Below are positions 8,764 to 19,304 of a stretch of 36,610 nucleotides of DNA, piece by piece. The translations under genes were made by a program, and so were the position numbers. Source of the stretch: Deltaproteobacteria bacterium (lineage in GTDB: Bacteria > Desulfobacterota > Binatia > Binatales > Binataceae). The notes under the pieces were generated by a model. The model was not told where the DNA came from, made no database searches, and saw only the letters and a program-made list of their open reading frames with translations. Positions within the stretch are counted from its first letter, which is position 1; the number at the start of each line of letters is the position of its first letter. The DNA lies in assembly GCA_021799555.1 (NCBI GenBank), contig JAJZAG010000001.1, forward strand, positions 9,674 through 46,283, given 5' to 3'.

Positions 8764-10224
8764 ATGGAAGCATCAGCGCACACGGTCGAAACCCAGTCCG
8801 GCGGAAGGCTGATTGTTGTTTCAAACCGCGCTCCCGTACGCATCGTCCGCACAGGCAGCGAGAGCCGCTTCGAGACGACGGTGGGCGGCGTTGCGACGGC
8901 GTTCGTGCAGTTGCTCGACAAATATGGCGGCTTGTGGATCGCATGGTCCGGCGGCGTCGAGGAGTTCGGCCCGGCGATGACTGCGGCGCCGGAGCGGCGT
9001 TTCGCGATGCATCTGAAGAGGCTCAGCGAGTCCGAGGTTACGCTGTACTACTGGGGGATGTGCAATCGCGGGCTGTGGCCGTTGATGCATCAGATGACGG
9101 AATACTGCCGCTTCAACGCGCGGGAATGGAATGCATACCGCAAGGTGAACGAGAGTTTCGCGGCGGATTGCGCGACGGCGGCGGATACGGGCGATACGGT
9201 GTGGATTCAGGATTTTCATCTGGCGCTGATGCCGTCGTATTTGCGGCGCGGAGCGCCCAATCTTCCGATCGGCGTGTTCTGGCACGTGCCATTTCCGCCG
9301 CCCGGGATCATGGCGAAATTCCCGTGGCACACGGAATTGATCATGGGAATGCTGGGCGCCGATTTGATCGGCTTTCAGACTCGCGCGGACGCCCACGCCT
9401 TTCTTCGATGCTGCGAAACGTTTTGCACGGTCGCCGTCGATTACCAAAATGAACTGGTGCGCACCGACGGCAGGACGGTCGCGGTCGGAACTTTCCCGAT
9501 CGGCGCGCCGGTGGATTATTTCGAGCGGTTGGCCGCCGACCCGCACGCGGCGCGGCGGCTTAGACAAATCAAGCGCGCGGTCAAGGTTGAAAAACTGATC
9601 GTCGGCGTCGATCGCCTTGACTACACCAAGGGACTGATCGAGCGGTTGACCGCGTACGAGCGATTTCTCGAACGGCATCCGCGCTACGAAGGGCGCGTCA
9701 CGATGCTGCAAATCGCGGTGCCGTCGCGCACACGGGTGCATGAGTACATGATGCTCAGGCGGCAAATCGAGGAAAAGATCGCGCGGATCATCGCGCGGTT
9801 TTTTCGTGCCGGATGGCTGCCGGTGCGTTATCTCTACAAGCAGTATCCGCCGGAAACGCTGGCGGCCTATTACCTCGCCGCGGATGTCGCAATGGTAACG
9901 CCGCTGCGCGATGGGATGAACCTGGTCGCCAAGGAATATGTGGCGGCGCGGGCCGATTTGAACGGCGTGCTGGTCTTGAGCGAAAAAGCGGGAGCCGCTC
10001 AGGAACTCACCGAAGCGTTGATTGTCGATCCGACCAATATCGATCAGATGGTCGGGGTGATTAAGCAGGCGTTGGAACTCGAACCGGATGAGCGCAGAGC
10101 ACGGATGCGGGCGCTGCGGGCGCGCGTCAAGGAAAACACGCTCGAGCATTGGGCCGACACCTTCCTCGCCGCCCTGCGGGCGGCTTATCGGGGCGCACAT
10201 CCACACGCGATCGCGAAGTCATAG
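8764..10224 (+). CDS. otsA: Trehalose-6-phosphate synthase (GT20)
   Basis: [71 protein letters not shown] motifs. Start inferred at MEASAH (ORF from 8611). Confidence 0.93.
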   Translation: MEASAHTVETQSGGRLIVVSNRAPVRIVRTGSESRFETTVGGVATAFVQLLDKYGGLWIAWSGGVEEFGPAMTAAPERRFAMHLKRLSESEVTLYYWGMCNRGLWPLMHQMTEYCRFNAREWNAYRKVNESFAADCATAADTGDTVWIQDFHLALMPSYLRRGAPNLPIGVFWHVPFPPPGIMAKFPWHTELIMGMLGADLIGFQTRADAHAFLRCCETFCTVAVDYQNELVRTDGRTVAVGTFPIGAPVDYFERLAADPHAARRLRQIKRAVKVEKLIVGVDRLDYTKGLIERLTAYERFLERHPRYEGRVTMLQIAVPSRTRVHEYMMLRRQIEEKIARIIARFFRAGWLPVRYLYKQYPPETLAAYYLAADVAMVTPLRDGMNLVAKEYVAARADLNGVLVLSEKAGAAQELTEALIVDPTNIDQMVGVIKQALELEPDERRARMRALRARVKENTLEHWADTFLAALRAAYRGAHPHAIAKS

Positions 10225-10332
10225 AGTTCCGCGCAACAAGCGCGCGCCGGGATGGTCGGGAAAACGCGGCGATGCCGACCGCCGTTCATATTCGGGCGGC
10301 CAGCATCGCGGTGCGATTGGTGCTTGGGTGAC

Positions 10333-12324
10333 TTACGCCTCGAGCCGCTCGGTAGTATCGGCGGAGCGCATCGCGTCGAGCTTCAGGCCGCGGGTTTGCT
10401 CGGTGAACAGGCGCGCGTAAGTGCCGCCGCGGCGGAGCAGATCGGTATGGGTTCCGACCTCGACGACCGCGCCTTTGTCGAGAACGATAATCTGGTCCGC
10501 GGTGATGGCGCTGCGCAGGCGATGCGCGATCAGGAAGACCGTGCGGCCGACCATCAGGCGCTCCATTGCTTCGTGGATCAGGTTTTCAGATTCGGAATCC
10601 ACTGCGGAGGTTGCCTCGTCGAGAATGACGATTTTGGAGTCCTTGAGGAAAGCGCGCGCGAGCGCAAGGCGCTGGCGCTGTCCGCCGGAAACCTTGACGC
10701 CGCGCTCGCCGATAACGGTGTCGAGACCGTCGCTGAGATTTTCGACAAAATCAGCGAGGTTGGCCATTTCCAGCGCCTGCCAGAGCATCTCTTCAGTTGC
10801 GTCGGAGCGGGCGTAAAGCAGATTGTCGCGCACGCTTGCGCTGAACATCAACGCTTCCTGTGTAACGAGGCTTACGCTGTCGCGTAAAGATTTGAGGGTG
10901 AAGTGGCGCACGTCTTTGCCATCAAGCAGCACGCGGCCGGTCGTGGTGTCGTAAAAGCGCGGGATGAGGTTGGCAAGAGTAGTCTTGCCCGCACCCGAGC
11001 GGCCGACCAGCGCGACACGCGAGCCGCCCTGCACGTGCAGGTCAATTTGATTGAGCACGTTGCGGCGCTCGCCGCCTTCGCGCGGAGTGTAGCTGAAATT
11101 TACGCCTTCGAAATCAACCGAGCCCTTGCGTACCTTGAACGGGCGGGCAAGCGGATGGTCCACGATCTCGGGCTTGATATCGAGAAATCCGAAGATCCGT
11201 TCGATCGCCGCCATCGAGGTTGAAACGACCACCGAGAGCTGCGCGAAGCGTTCGAGGGGAACATACAGGAATTGAACCAGCGCATAGAAGGCGAGCAGCG
11301 TACCAAGCGTGATGCTGCCGCGCATTATCATCAGGGCGCCGATCCACACCACGACTGCCGGCGCACTGCGGGTCAGGAGCTGGATAAGCGCCTCGTTTGC
11401 GGCGGCCAGACGTGCCTTGTCAACCGAGCGGGCGTAAAGCTTTTCGCCACGATTGCGAAAGCGAGTTACTTCATGCGATTCGCGGCAAAACGACTTGACA
11501 GTTGACGCTCCGGTAACCCGCTCGTGAACCTCGGCGCTGATATCTGCGACCGCTTCCTGCATCCGATGGCTTACGGCCTTGATGCGCGGTGCGAAAATGT
11601 ACATGAAAGCAACCCAGAATGGCGCTACCGCGAGCGCGACCAGCGCCAGCCGCCAGTCCATCGCAAACAACATCAGGATGACCAGCGCGAGCGAGAACGC
11701 GTCCATCCAGACATCGATCAGCGCGGAACTGACCAGGTCGTTCGCTTGGGCGACGTCATTTAGCACGCGCGAGACGATCGCGCCGGAAGGATTTTGATCG
11801 AAAAACGAGTGCGGCAGGCGCTGCAGATGCTCGAACAGTTTGCATCGCAGGTCATGCATCAGGCCCTGGCCGCCGATCCCACCCCAATAGTTGCGATAGT
11901 AGCTCGCTAGCGATTGAACCCCGTAGAGCAACAATGTCACGATACTTAGAACGGCCAGCTTGGCCTGCGGGGTTGGCGCCATCCCCAGTATCCCGGCGCC
12001 TGCGATGCACAGGCGGTCAATCGTGCCGCTGATCGCGTCCAATTTCGGATGCGCGGCGACTAGGACGTCGGCCACGTATTTGAAAGCCCATGGAAATGCG
12101 AGTGGAAGTGTGAACTTGCCGATCCCGATCAGCGCCGCACCGACGACGTACCGCGAATGGGGCTTGATATAGGCTAGAAACCTGACCAGGGGACGGTCCG
12201 AGAAAGATACAGTGCTGTTATCCACTAGCCTTTTCCCTTTTGGTTCGGCATCCGTAAGTAATGGGCTTGAACCGGGGAAGAAGAGAGCAACAGTCGTACC
12301 TACCTCATTCAAAGATAAATCCAA
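10333..12324 (-). CDS. ABC transporter, fused permease and ATPase (MsbA/lipid-exporter-like)
   Basis: TM domain plus Walker A GRSGAGKTT, signature VSGGQRQRLALARAF, Walker B KIVILDEATSAVD, H-loop AHRL. N-terminus uncertain. Confidence 0.9.
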   Translation of the reverse strand: MDLSLNEVGTTVALFFPGSSPLLTDAEPKGKRLVDNSTVSFSDRPLVRFLAYIKPHSRYVVGAALIGIGKFTLPLAFPWAFKYVADVLVAAHPKLDAISGTIDRLCIAGAGILGMAPTPQAKLAVLSIVTLLLYGVQSLASYYRNYWGGIGGQGLMHDLRCKLFEHLQRLPHSFFDQNPSGAIVSRVLNDVAQANDLVSSALIDVWMDAFSLALVILMLFAMDWRLALVALAVAPFWVAFMYIFAPRIKAVSHRMQEAVADISAEVHERVTGASTVKSFCRESHEVTRFRNRGEKLYARSVDKARLAAANEALIQLLTRSAPAVVVWIGALMIMRGSITLGTLLAFYALVQFLYVPLERFAQLSVVVSTSMAAIERIFGFLDIKPEIVDHPLARPFKVRKGSVDFEGVNFSYTPREGGERRNVLNQIDLHVQGGSRVALVGRSGAGKTTLANLIPRFYDTTTGRVLLDGKDVRHFTLKSLRDSVSLVTQEALMFSASVRDNLLYARSDATEEMLWQALEMANLADFVENLSDGLDTVIGERGVKVSGGQRQRLALARAFLKDSKIVILDEATSAVDSESENLIHEAMERLMVGRTVFLIAHRLRSAITADQIIVLDKGAVVEVGTHTDLLRRGGTYARLFTEQTRGLKLDAMRSADTTERLEA

Positions 12325-12495
12325 GCAAATTCAGGCTTTTTTTGTCGCGGGCGGAAGGAGCCGCCATACGGTTTGGTAATCCTTTGACCCATTTCGGAAG
12401 GCCGCCCGATTTCGTTCTGTTGAGCGATCTTCGATAATCCTGTTGGCGGAAGGCGAATAAAGCGCGATAGTCTTCGAAGCTTTGCGTGGCGATCG

Positions 12496-13893
12496 ATGGG
12501 TGCAGAAACCGGTGGGATGATGGCGGAGGTGGCGGAGACCGGTGGGGTTCAGCGATTCGACCAGACGGACGTAACGCCCGGTGCCAGCGCCGCAATAATC
12601 GCAGCGACCGTTATTCTGCTCCTCTATCAGGGCTACACCCTTTCTGTAGCCGGGGTTGCGGCACCCTGGATCGCGAAGAGCTTCGACCTGACCCAACCCG
12701 AGCTGGCGCGGTTGTTTGCGTGGATGTCAGCGTCGGCGATAGGTTCGCTATTGCTTGCGCGGATGGCGGATCGGGTCGGGCGCCGACGAATTATCGTTGT
12801 CAGCCTTTTGCTGACGCCGCTATTCTCCGCCGGCGCGGCGCTTTCGCCGCATCCGATATCATTCGCGGTTTTTCAGATTCTGATCGCGGCGCTGCTTGGA
12901 GGTTCGGTCTCTTCCGCGATCGTCCTTCTGGCCGAGCAGCTACCCGTCGAGCGCCGCGCGCAGGGGCAGGGATTCGCCGCCTTCGCAAGCGCGGTCGGTG
13001 GCGTGCTTGGCTATCTGCTCATCCCGTTTCTTCTCAAGTGGGGATACTCGTGGCGGTGGCTGCTCGCGCCGTCGGTCGCGGGAGCTATTTTGGTCTGGCC
13101 GGTCACCCGGATGCTGCCGCAGGAAACCCGCTTCGCGCAAAAGGTTATCGCCGCGTCGCGCGGTCAGAGCCATTTTTATGACATCATGCATCCGCTCTAT
13201 AGGCGACGATCGCTTACTCTGCTGGCCTGTGCGGCGCTCGACACGATGGCCGGGACGGCGGTCAACGGGTGGCTCTATTTCGAGGCGGTCTCGATTATCG
13301 GTCTTTCGCCGGGAAGTGCCAGCACGCTGGTGGTGGCCGGTATGGTGTTTGGTATGATCGGCTTCCCGATCGGTGCGTGGACTTCGGAACATCTTGGACG
13401 CGTGCCGACCGTCGCATGGTTTGGCGGTGCGGCGTGGCTCGGCGCGATCGCGTTCTACTGGGGTCCGGCTGGCGCGACAAGTTATCCGCTGCTTTTCCTG
13501 CTCGGATCGTATTGCTGGTTCAAGGTCGGGTCAGCGGTGATGACCGTCGGCGCCAACGCGGCGGCGACTGAACTGTTCCCGGCCGATATGCGCACCACGA
13601 TGGTCGGATGGCAGACCATTACGGGGGCGTTCTTCTCGATGCTGACGCAGGTGGTAATCGCGGCGCTCATTAAGCCGCTCGGCGGACTCGAGAACGTGAT
13701 CCGTTACTTCGCGCTGCTCGGCATTCCGAGCGCGATCCTGTTCGGTGCGTTTATCGACGAGACGCGGGGCCTCAAACTCGCCGTCGCCTCGAAAGAAGCA
13801 TTGTGGGATCGCCTCCATGGCCTCCACGCGCACCCATCGGGTGATTCTCGCCTGAACGCATCAGGCGCGGCGCAACCGGACCCGACGCGATGA
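12496..13893 (+). CDS. MFS transporter (sugar-porter-like)
   Basis: About 12 TM segments; RMADRVGRRRIIVVSLLLTP loop motif; internal repeat GAWTSEHLGRVPT. Confidence 0.85.
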   Translation: MGAETGGMMAEVAETGGVQRFDQTDVTPGASAAIIAATVILLLYQGYTLSVAGVAAPWIAKSFDLTQPELARLFAWMSASAIGSLLLARMADRVGRRRIIVVSLLLTPLFSAGAALSPHPISFAVFQILIAALLGGSVSSAIVLLAEQLPVERRAQGQGFAAFASAVGGVLGYLLIPFLLKWGYSWRWLLAPSVAGAILVWPVTRMLPQETRFAQKVIAASRGQSHFYDIMHPLYRRRSLTLLACAALDTMAGTAVNGWLYFEAVSIIGLSPGSASTLVVAGMVFGMIGFPIGAWTSEHLGRVPTVAWFGGAAWLGAIAFYWGPAGATSYPLLFLLGSYCWFKVGSAVMTVGANAAATELFPADMRTTMVGWQTITGAFFSMLTQVVIAALIKPLGGLENVIRYFALLGIPSAILFGAFIDETRGLKLAVASKEALWDRLHGLHAHPSGDSRLNASGAAQPDPTR

Positions 13894-15479
13894 CGACGAA
13901 AGCTCATAAAGCGCGAGTCCGGATGGTGTTGGCCGCGATGCTGGCGTTGTTAGTCTTTTGCGCGCTCACCGATCAAGGCGAGGCCGCGCGGCGCCGCAGC
14001 GTCCATCACCGCAAACCGACCCGAACGGCCACTCCAAGCGCGACACCGACGATCGCGATGCGTCCGCTGGTGCTGATAACCGGCGGCGTCGGCTCGCTGC
14101 GCGTGATGACGGCGACCAGTCCCTCGGTGCTGAGCACGGCGGAAGTTTATGATCCGGCAAAGGGCGTGTTCTTCCCTATCGATAACATGAAGTCCCGACG
14201 CGACCGGCAGTTCGCGGTTCGGCTCGCCGACGGACGCGTGCTGATCGGCGGCGGCGTCGATACGATCATGGTTCCATTGATGCTCTATCCGGGGCCGCCG
14301 ATGCCTTCGACGCTAGCCTCGACGGAGATATTCGATCCGCTGACCGGAGTATTCGCCGCGGCGGCACGAATGATCGACGCACGCGACCAGCCGACGGCAA
14401 CTCTGCTGACGAGCGGTAAGGTCCTGATCGCGGGCGGCGGAGTAGCCGTCACGGAACTCTATGACCCGGACGCGAAAAAGTTTGTTGCGGCTGGAGCGAT
14501 GGAATCGGCGCGCTTCGGCCAGACGGCCACGCTTATTGCCGAGGGCAATGTGTTGATTGCGGGCGGCGGCAGCGCCCGGGCGGAAATTTACCATCCCGCC
14601 ACGCAGAAGTTTTCGACCGGTGGTGAGATGAGCACCGATCGGATTTATCACACTGCAACTTTGCTGAGGGATGGCCGCGTGCTGATCGCTGGGGGCAGCC
14701 CGTACGCGCGCCGCGCGCCGCTTGACACGACGGATCTCTATGATCCGAAGAGCGACAAATTCGTCCCGGGACCAAAGATGACGGAGCCTCGCGCCGGACA
14801 CACCGCTACCCGACTCAAGGACGGTCGCGTCCTGATAGCTGGCGGCGGTGCGGACAATTCTGCCGAGATCTTCGATCCCGCGACGAACAAGTTTTCCGCG
14901 ACGGCTCCGATGATCGGCCGCCGCTTCGGTCACGTGGCAAAGCTCCTGCCCGATGGGCGCGTGCTAATTGCGGGCGGATGGGACGCAAGCTACAGTCCGA
15001 TGGCAAGCGCGGAGATATTCGATCCCTCAACCGGACGTTTCTCGCCCACTGGCAATATGACCCATGCTCGTGCTGGACAAACCGCGACGCTGATCTTCGC
15101 ACCGCTGCCAATCACCTGGTTCCATTCAACCCCAACCGCGACTCCGACAGCAACGGCGACGCCGACTACAACCGCAACCGCATCACCGACTGCAACCGCA
15201 ACGCCATCCGTCACGGCGACCGCGGCTGCATCGCCGACCAGAACCACAACCGCGACGCCCACCGCGCGGCCATCGCCGAAGCCGTCGGCAAAGCGTACGC
15301 CCAAGCCCCCGCCTGAGCTGGCGGTTCCAACGCGCAGCCCCAATGCCCGTGTTACGGCGAGCGAACGCGCAACACCCTTATCGAGTGCCTCGCCGCACGC
15401 GAGCGTCTTCGCCACTGTGACGCCGCCTTCGGCAACGTCCACAGCGACGCCCAGCGACTCGGACGGAATTACTCTATGA
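13890..15479 (+). CDS. Secreted Kelch-repeat (beta-propeller) protein with Thr/Pro-rich linkers
   Basis: Signal/TM N-terminus; seven VLI(A/G/T)GG blade motifs; EIFDPxTxxFSxxxxM repeats; TP/TA-rich segments on both sides of the propeller. Confidence 0.88.
   Translation: MTTKAHKARVRMVLAAMLALLVFCALTDQGEAARRRSVHHRKPTRTATPSATPTIAMRPLVLITGGVGSLRVMTATSPSVLSTAEVYDPAKGVFFPIDNMKSRRDRQFAVRLADGRVLIGGGVDTIMVPLMLYPGPPMPSTLASTEIFDPLTGVFAAAARMIDARDQPTATLLTSGKVLIAGGGVAVTELYDPDAKKFVAAGAMESARFGQTATLIAEGNVLIAGGGSARAEIYHPATQKFSTGGEMSTDRIYHTATLLRDGRVLIAGGSPYARRAPLDTTDLYDPKSDKFVPGPKMTEPRAGHTATRLKDGRVLIAGGGADNSAEIFDPATNKFSATAPMIGRRFGHVAKLLPDGRVLIAGGWDASYSPMASAEIFDPSTGRFSPTGNMTHARAGQTATLIFAPLPITWFHSTPTATPTATATPTTTATASPTATATPSVTATAAASPTRTTTATPTARPSPKPSAKRTPKPPPELAVPTRSPNARVTASERATPLSSASPHASVFATVTPPSATSTATPSDSDGITL
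15118..15318 (+). repeat. Degenerate low-complexity tract encoding Thr/Pro/Ala-rich sequence
   Basis: Imperfect ACN-(G/C)CN codon alternation encoding TPTATPTATATPTTTATASPTATATPSVTATAAASPTRTTTATPTARPSPKPS. Confidence 0.7.
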
Positions 15480-17727
15480 CCTCGACGGTGATCGAGTGAT
15501 GCTTTTCCAGCACTTCGACGGCGACCGCGCCGTCGGTGCGGCGCATCAGCAGCGATGCAGATTCGGAGCCGACACGTAAATTTTCCAGCTTGAGCCACTC
15601 GAGCCAATGCGGGATCGCGGGCGACTCGATTGTGACCCGCTTGCTCGCGCCATCGACCCTCAGCCCAAGCATCGACTGCACGATCGGAAATATGCTGGCT
15701 GCGGACCACGCCTGCGGATGACACGCGGTCGGATAGGGAACCGGGCCAACTTCAGCGCCGCGGTCAAAGCCGCACAAGAGCTCGGGCAGGCTCCCGATTC
15801 GCAAGCGAATCGCGGCGTTGAACATCCCTTCGAGGATTTTGATCACGCCCTGGCGGTTGCCGGCGCGGCCGAGTCCCATCGCCGCGAGCGCGTTGTCGTG
15901 CGGCCATACCGAGCCATTGTGATAGCTCATCGGATTGTAGCGGCGCTCGCCGGTCGAAAGTGTGCGCACGCCCCAGCCGGAGAACATGTCCGGCGCGAGC
16001 AGCCGCTCGCTCATTGCGGCCGCGTGCTCGCCTCCGACGAGGCCGGTGGCAAGGCAGTGCGCGCCATTGGAGGCCATCACTTCGCACGGGCGCTTGTCAC
16101 CGTCGAGTGCGAGCGCGAGCATCGCACGCCGCTCGACCCAGAATGTGCGAAGGAACACGGCCTTTAAGGCTTGGGCGCGCTTGGTGAGTTTGGCGGCGAC
16201 GTCCGTGCGGCCAAGCCGCGCTGCAACTTCTGCGAGCTTAGTGTACGCGGCGAAAACATAACCTTGCACTTCGGCCAGCGCGATCGGAGCCTTGGCGAGC
16301 GACCCGTCGGTGTGGGAGATTGAGTCGAAGGAGTCCTTCCACCCTTGGTTGGCAAGCCCATGCGGCGTCATCCGGTTATACTCGACCATCCCGTCGCCAT
16401 CGAGATCACCCCATCGCTCGATCCACTCGAGCGCCCGATCGACGTTTGACCACAGCTCGTGGGCAACTGTCAGGTCACCGGTTACCGAGACGTATTCACC
16501 AAGCAGCCACAGGAACAGAGGCGTGGAATCGACCGAACCATAGTAGCGTCCGAATGGAACTTCGCCGGTGGCGGCCATCTCTCCAGCGCGGACTTCGTGC
16601 ACGATTTTGCCGGGCTGTTCGTCGCGCGCGTCGTCGATACGCTCACCCTGTATCGCCGCAAGTGCGCGCAAGGTCTGGCCAGCGATATCGGGATTAAAGG
16701 CCAGCAGCGAGAGTGCGGTGATAATGCTGTCGCGACCGAACAGGGTCGCGAACCACGGGATTCCCGCCATCATGAAGGTTCCGGACGAGTCGCGACCGAT
16801 GATCGAGGTCAGATCCGCCATCGAGACGTCGAGCAGTCGATTGAACAGCTCGTCGCTCGAGCTCAGACGCGCCCATTGGCCGTCGCGATGGTTAATTTCC
16901 TCGCGCCGAAGCGCCAGAGCGTGGTCGAAATTTTGCGCGGTCTCATCGCCATGTAATGAAACTGCAGGCGCGGGTTCGAGGCGACAGCTTACTCGGGTCT
17001 CGATCGTGATCGACTCCCCGGCGTCGAGTTCGACGGCGTAGCGGGCGGCTTCGCCGGTGAGTTTAGCGGGTCGCGGGTCGAACGAAAGCTCCGTGATACG
17101 CGAGACTCCGTCGAGCCCGCGATATCGCAGCGCGGCTGTGGTTCCGGAATTTTTGGGTCTCCCGCGCTTGCCCTTGCGCTTGCGTTTTAGGCCGCGGACC
17201 TCGAAGAGATCGGCGAAGTCTGAATCAAACGATAAATCGAGCGGAAAGCTGACACGCTCGCGCGTGTAGTTCCGGGCGGTGACGCGGTGGTAGAGCGCGG
17301 CGTCGTTCAGCACCCAGGCACGTTCGAGCTGGATCGAGGTGCGCGGTACCGAGATCGCCCCGTCGCGCGCGCGCAGATGCGGATTAGTTAGGTTGACGAC
17401 CAGTTCGGCGTTGTCGTCGCTCAGATAAGAGTTCAGGTAGCATGGCGGTTTACCGTCGATCAGCATCTCGAAGCGGGAAAGAAACCGCGTGTCGCGATAG
17501 AAAAACCCGAGCGCCTCGAGCGGCGACACCGCCATATCTCCCGTCGTGTCGAAAACCGCAAAACTTTGCGCATGCGCCAGCACCCGGGATGACCCGGTGG
17601 TTGTGCCCGGGGACGCGAGCACGTAGTATTCGGACCCGACTTTGAGGGTGATCGGCACGGGACGTGAATCGCGAGCGGTTCGGCGCCTGGCCGCCTTGGA
17701 GTGGCGCGGGACTGGACGCTTTTTCAT
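15469..17727 (-). CDS. Amylo-alpha-1,6-glucosidase / glycogen debranching-type protein
   Basis: N-terminal glycogen-debranching domain (FYRDTRFLSRFEMLIDG), then GIPWFATLFGRDSIITAL, NQGWKDSFDSISH, MSYHNGSVWPHDNALAAMG motifs. Confidence 0.88.
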   Translation of the reverse strand: MKKRPVPRHSKAARRRTARDSRPVPITLKVGSEYYVLASPGTTTGSSRVLAHAQSFAVFDTTGDMAVSPLEALGFFYRDTRFLSRFEMLIDGKPPCYLNSYLSDDNAELVVNLTNPHLRARDGAISVPRTSIQLERAWVLNDAALYHRVTARNYTRERVSFPLDLSFDSDFADLFEVRGLKRKRKGKRGRPKNSGTTAALRYRGLDGVSRITELSFDPRPAKLTGEAARYAVELDAGESITIETRVSCRLEPAPAVSLHGDETAQNFDHALALRREEINHRDGQWARLSSSDELFNRLLDVSMADLTSIIGRDSSGTFMMAGIPWFATLFGRDSIITALSLLAFNPDIAGQTLRALAAIQGERIDDARDEQPGKIVHEVRAGEMAATGEVPFGRYYGSVDSTPLFLWLLGEYVSVTGDLTVAHELWSNVDRALEWIERWGDLDGDGMVEYNRMTPHGLANQGWKDSFDSISHTDGSLAKAPIALAEVQGYVFAAYTKLAEVAARLGRTDVAAKLTKRAQALKAVFLRTFWVERRAMLALALDGDKRPCEVMASNGAHCLATGLVGGEHAAAMSERLLAPDMFSGWGVRTLSTGERRYNPMSYHNGSVWPHDNALAAMGLGRAGNRQGVIKILEGMFNAAIRLRIGSLPELLCGFDRGAEVGPVPYPTACHPQAWSAASIFPIVQSMLGLRVDGASKRVTIESPAIPHWLEWLKLENLRVGSESASLLMRRTDGAVAVEVLEKHHSITVEVIE

Positions 17728-17812
17728 CGCGCGGCACTCACCGCGACAAGCAACACGGCAATCGGCGAGAAATTGCGCGGTGAATTCATCACGAACCTTT
17801 TTTCTCGACTGG

Positions 17813-18910
17813 CTATTTGGCCTGAGATTGCGCCTTGGCGATCAGCCGCCGGAAGAGCCGCTCATAATTGTCGGCCATCACTTCAACTGTAAAGCGCGCG
17901 TCGAATTCGGCGCGGCATCCCTTGCGCGGCAGCGACGCCGCCTTGGCAACCGCCGCCACGAGCTCCTCAACCGTGGTGCCGATGATCCCCGACACTCCCG
18001 GCTTGATGATCTCGGGTACCGAGCCGCAGGGCCGCGCCACGACCGGAGTCCCACACGCCATCGACTCGATCATCGTAAGGCCGAACGGCTCGGGCCAATC
18101 GATCGGGAACATCAGTGCGAGGGCATTACCGAGAAACTCGTTCTTCTCGGTCTCGTTGATCTCGCCGATATATTCAATATCGGGCGGGGAGATTCGCGGC
18201 TCGACCACTGCTTCATAGTAGGCGCGATCGACGGGATCGACCTTGGCGGCGATCTTGAGTTGAATTCCGGCCTTGCGGGCAATCTCGATTGCGAGGTCGG
18301 GCCGTTTTTCCGGCGAGATCCGGCCAAGGAAGGCAAGGTACTTCCCCGGCCCCGGACTAAAGCTCAGCAGGTCATGCGGAAGGCCGTGGTAAATCGTTTC
18401 GACCCAGTTCATGAACGGGAGCGGAATACGCTGGGCGTCGCTGATCGACACCGCCGGAATCCACCGGTAGTGATTGTAGATCGGGCGCAAGTCCTCGATA
18501 TCGAGCCGCCCATGCATCGTGGCCACCGTCGGCGGGTACTTGATGAGCTGTGCGAAGGGAAAACTCCAGTAATCGATATGCGAATGAATTATGTCGAAAC
18601 GCGCGCGCGCGTTTTCATAAACATCGCCGACCATTGGAAGCTGCAAAAATGTCCCCAGGTCGGATTTTCCTGCCAGTCTCAGCGCGGTCGAATATCCGGG
18701 CGCGAGCTTCGCGCGGGTAACCGAATCCCCCGAGGCAAACAGGGTCACATCATGTCCGCGACGGACCAATTCCTCGGTCAGATACGAGACCACGCGCTCG
18801 GTGCCCCCGTAGAGCTTCGGTGGAACCCGCTCGAAGAGTGGCGCGATCTGGGCGATGCGAAGCGGACGCGAAGCAGGACTGCCTGGCGATGGATTATCGT
18901 TTTTGGCCAA
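17813..18910 (-). CDS. Glycosyltransferase family 4 protein
   Basis: GGTERVVSYLTEELVRRGHDVTLFASGDS, FLGRISPEKRPDLAIEIA, PIDWPEPFGLTMIESMACGTPVVARPCGSVPEII (EX7E). Confidence 0.88.
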   Translation of the reverse strand: MAKNDNPSPGSPASRPLRIAQIAPLFERVPPKLYGGTERVVSYLTEELVRRGHDVTLFASGDSVTRAKLAPGYSTALRLAGKSDLGTFLQLPMVGDVYENARARFDIIHSHIDYWSFPFAQLIKYPPTVATMHGRLDIEDLRPIYNHYRWIPAVSISDAQRIPLPFMNWVETIYHGLPHDLLSFSPGPGKYLAFLGRISPEKRPDLAIEIARKAGIQLKIAAKVDPVDRAYYEAVVEPRISPPDIEYIGEINETEKNEFLGNALALMFPIDWPEPFGLTMIESMACGTPVVARPCGSVPEIIKPGVSGIIGTTVEELVAAVAKAASLPRKGCRAEFDARFTVEVMADNYERLFRRLIAKAQSQAK

Positions 18911-19304
18911 TCTTGGTTTCTCCTTCCTGAATGCCGGATCGACAGAATACTATAGATGCGGCTAAGCGCGCATGCCCCATCGCGACCGCTCACGATTATG
19001 CCAGCATAGCCGAATTCGCAAAAGATCAAGAGGCCACCGCGGTGAGAATATCAACCGGATGCGCGCGTGACGTGGCGCGGACCGGCCGGATTGGAATCGA
19101 CCTGTTCTATTGAGCGCGCTGGCTACGCCCAGGTGGAATCGGCATTATGTAAGCGTGGTAGCGCCACGTTGCGATGGACTGACCGGCAGGCGCTAGCCGA
19201 TTTGGCCGGGTTCACCTGGCGGGGGCGGCGGGCGGCTTTGCTTGAAGGCGGCGGCTGATTTATCCGGGGGTTCTTCTTTACGGAGCGCAAGGATTAACGC
19301 AGGC

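Noticed and set aside
8821-10206. 461-aa minus-strand ORF
   Set aside because: Antisense to otsA, no recognisable domain, shadow composition.
15118-15318. Repetitive DNA considered as a CRISPR or minisatellite array
   Set aside because: No constant repeat/spacer structure; it is coding low-complexity sequence.
14990-15724. 244-aa minus-strand ORF with GVAVAVGVAV repeats
   Set aside because: Reverse reading of the Thr/Pro codon repeat of the Kelch gene and an alternate frame of the amylo-glucosidase gene; the repeat is a by-product.
17642-18955. 437-aa plus-strand ORF
   Set aside because: Antisense to the GT4 gene, which has clear motifs; Arg/His/Asp-rich mirror composition typical of shadow ORFs.
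18911-19304. 394-nt gap between GT4 and glgP inspected for a hidden gene
   Set aside because: Only short overlapping ORFs with no SD or recognisable motif; likely a divergent promoter region.
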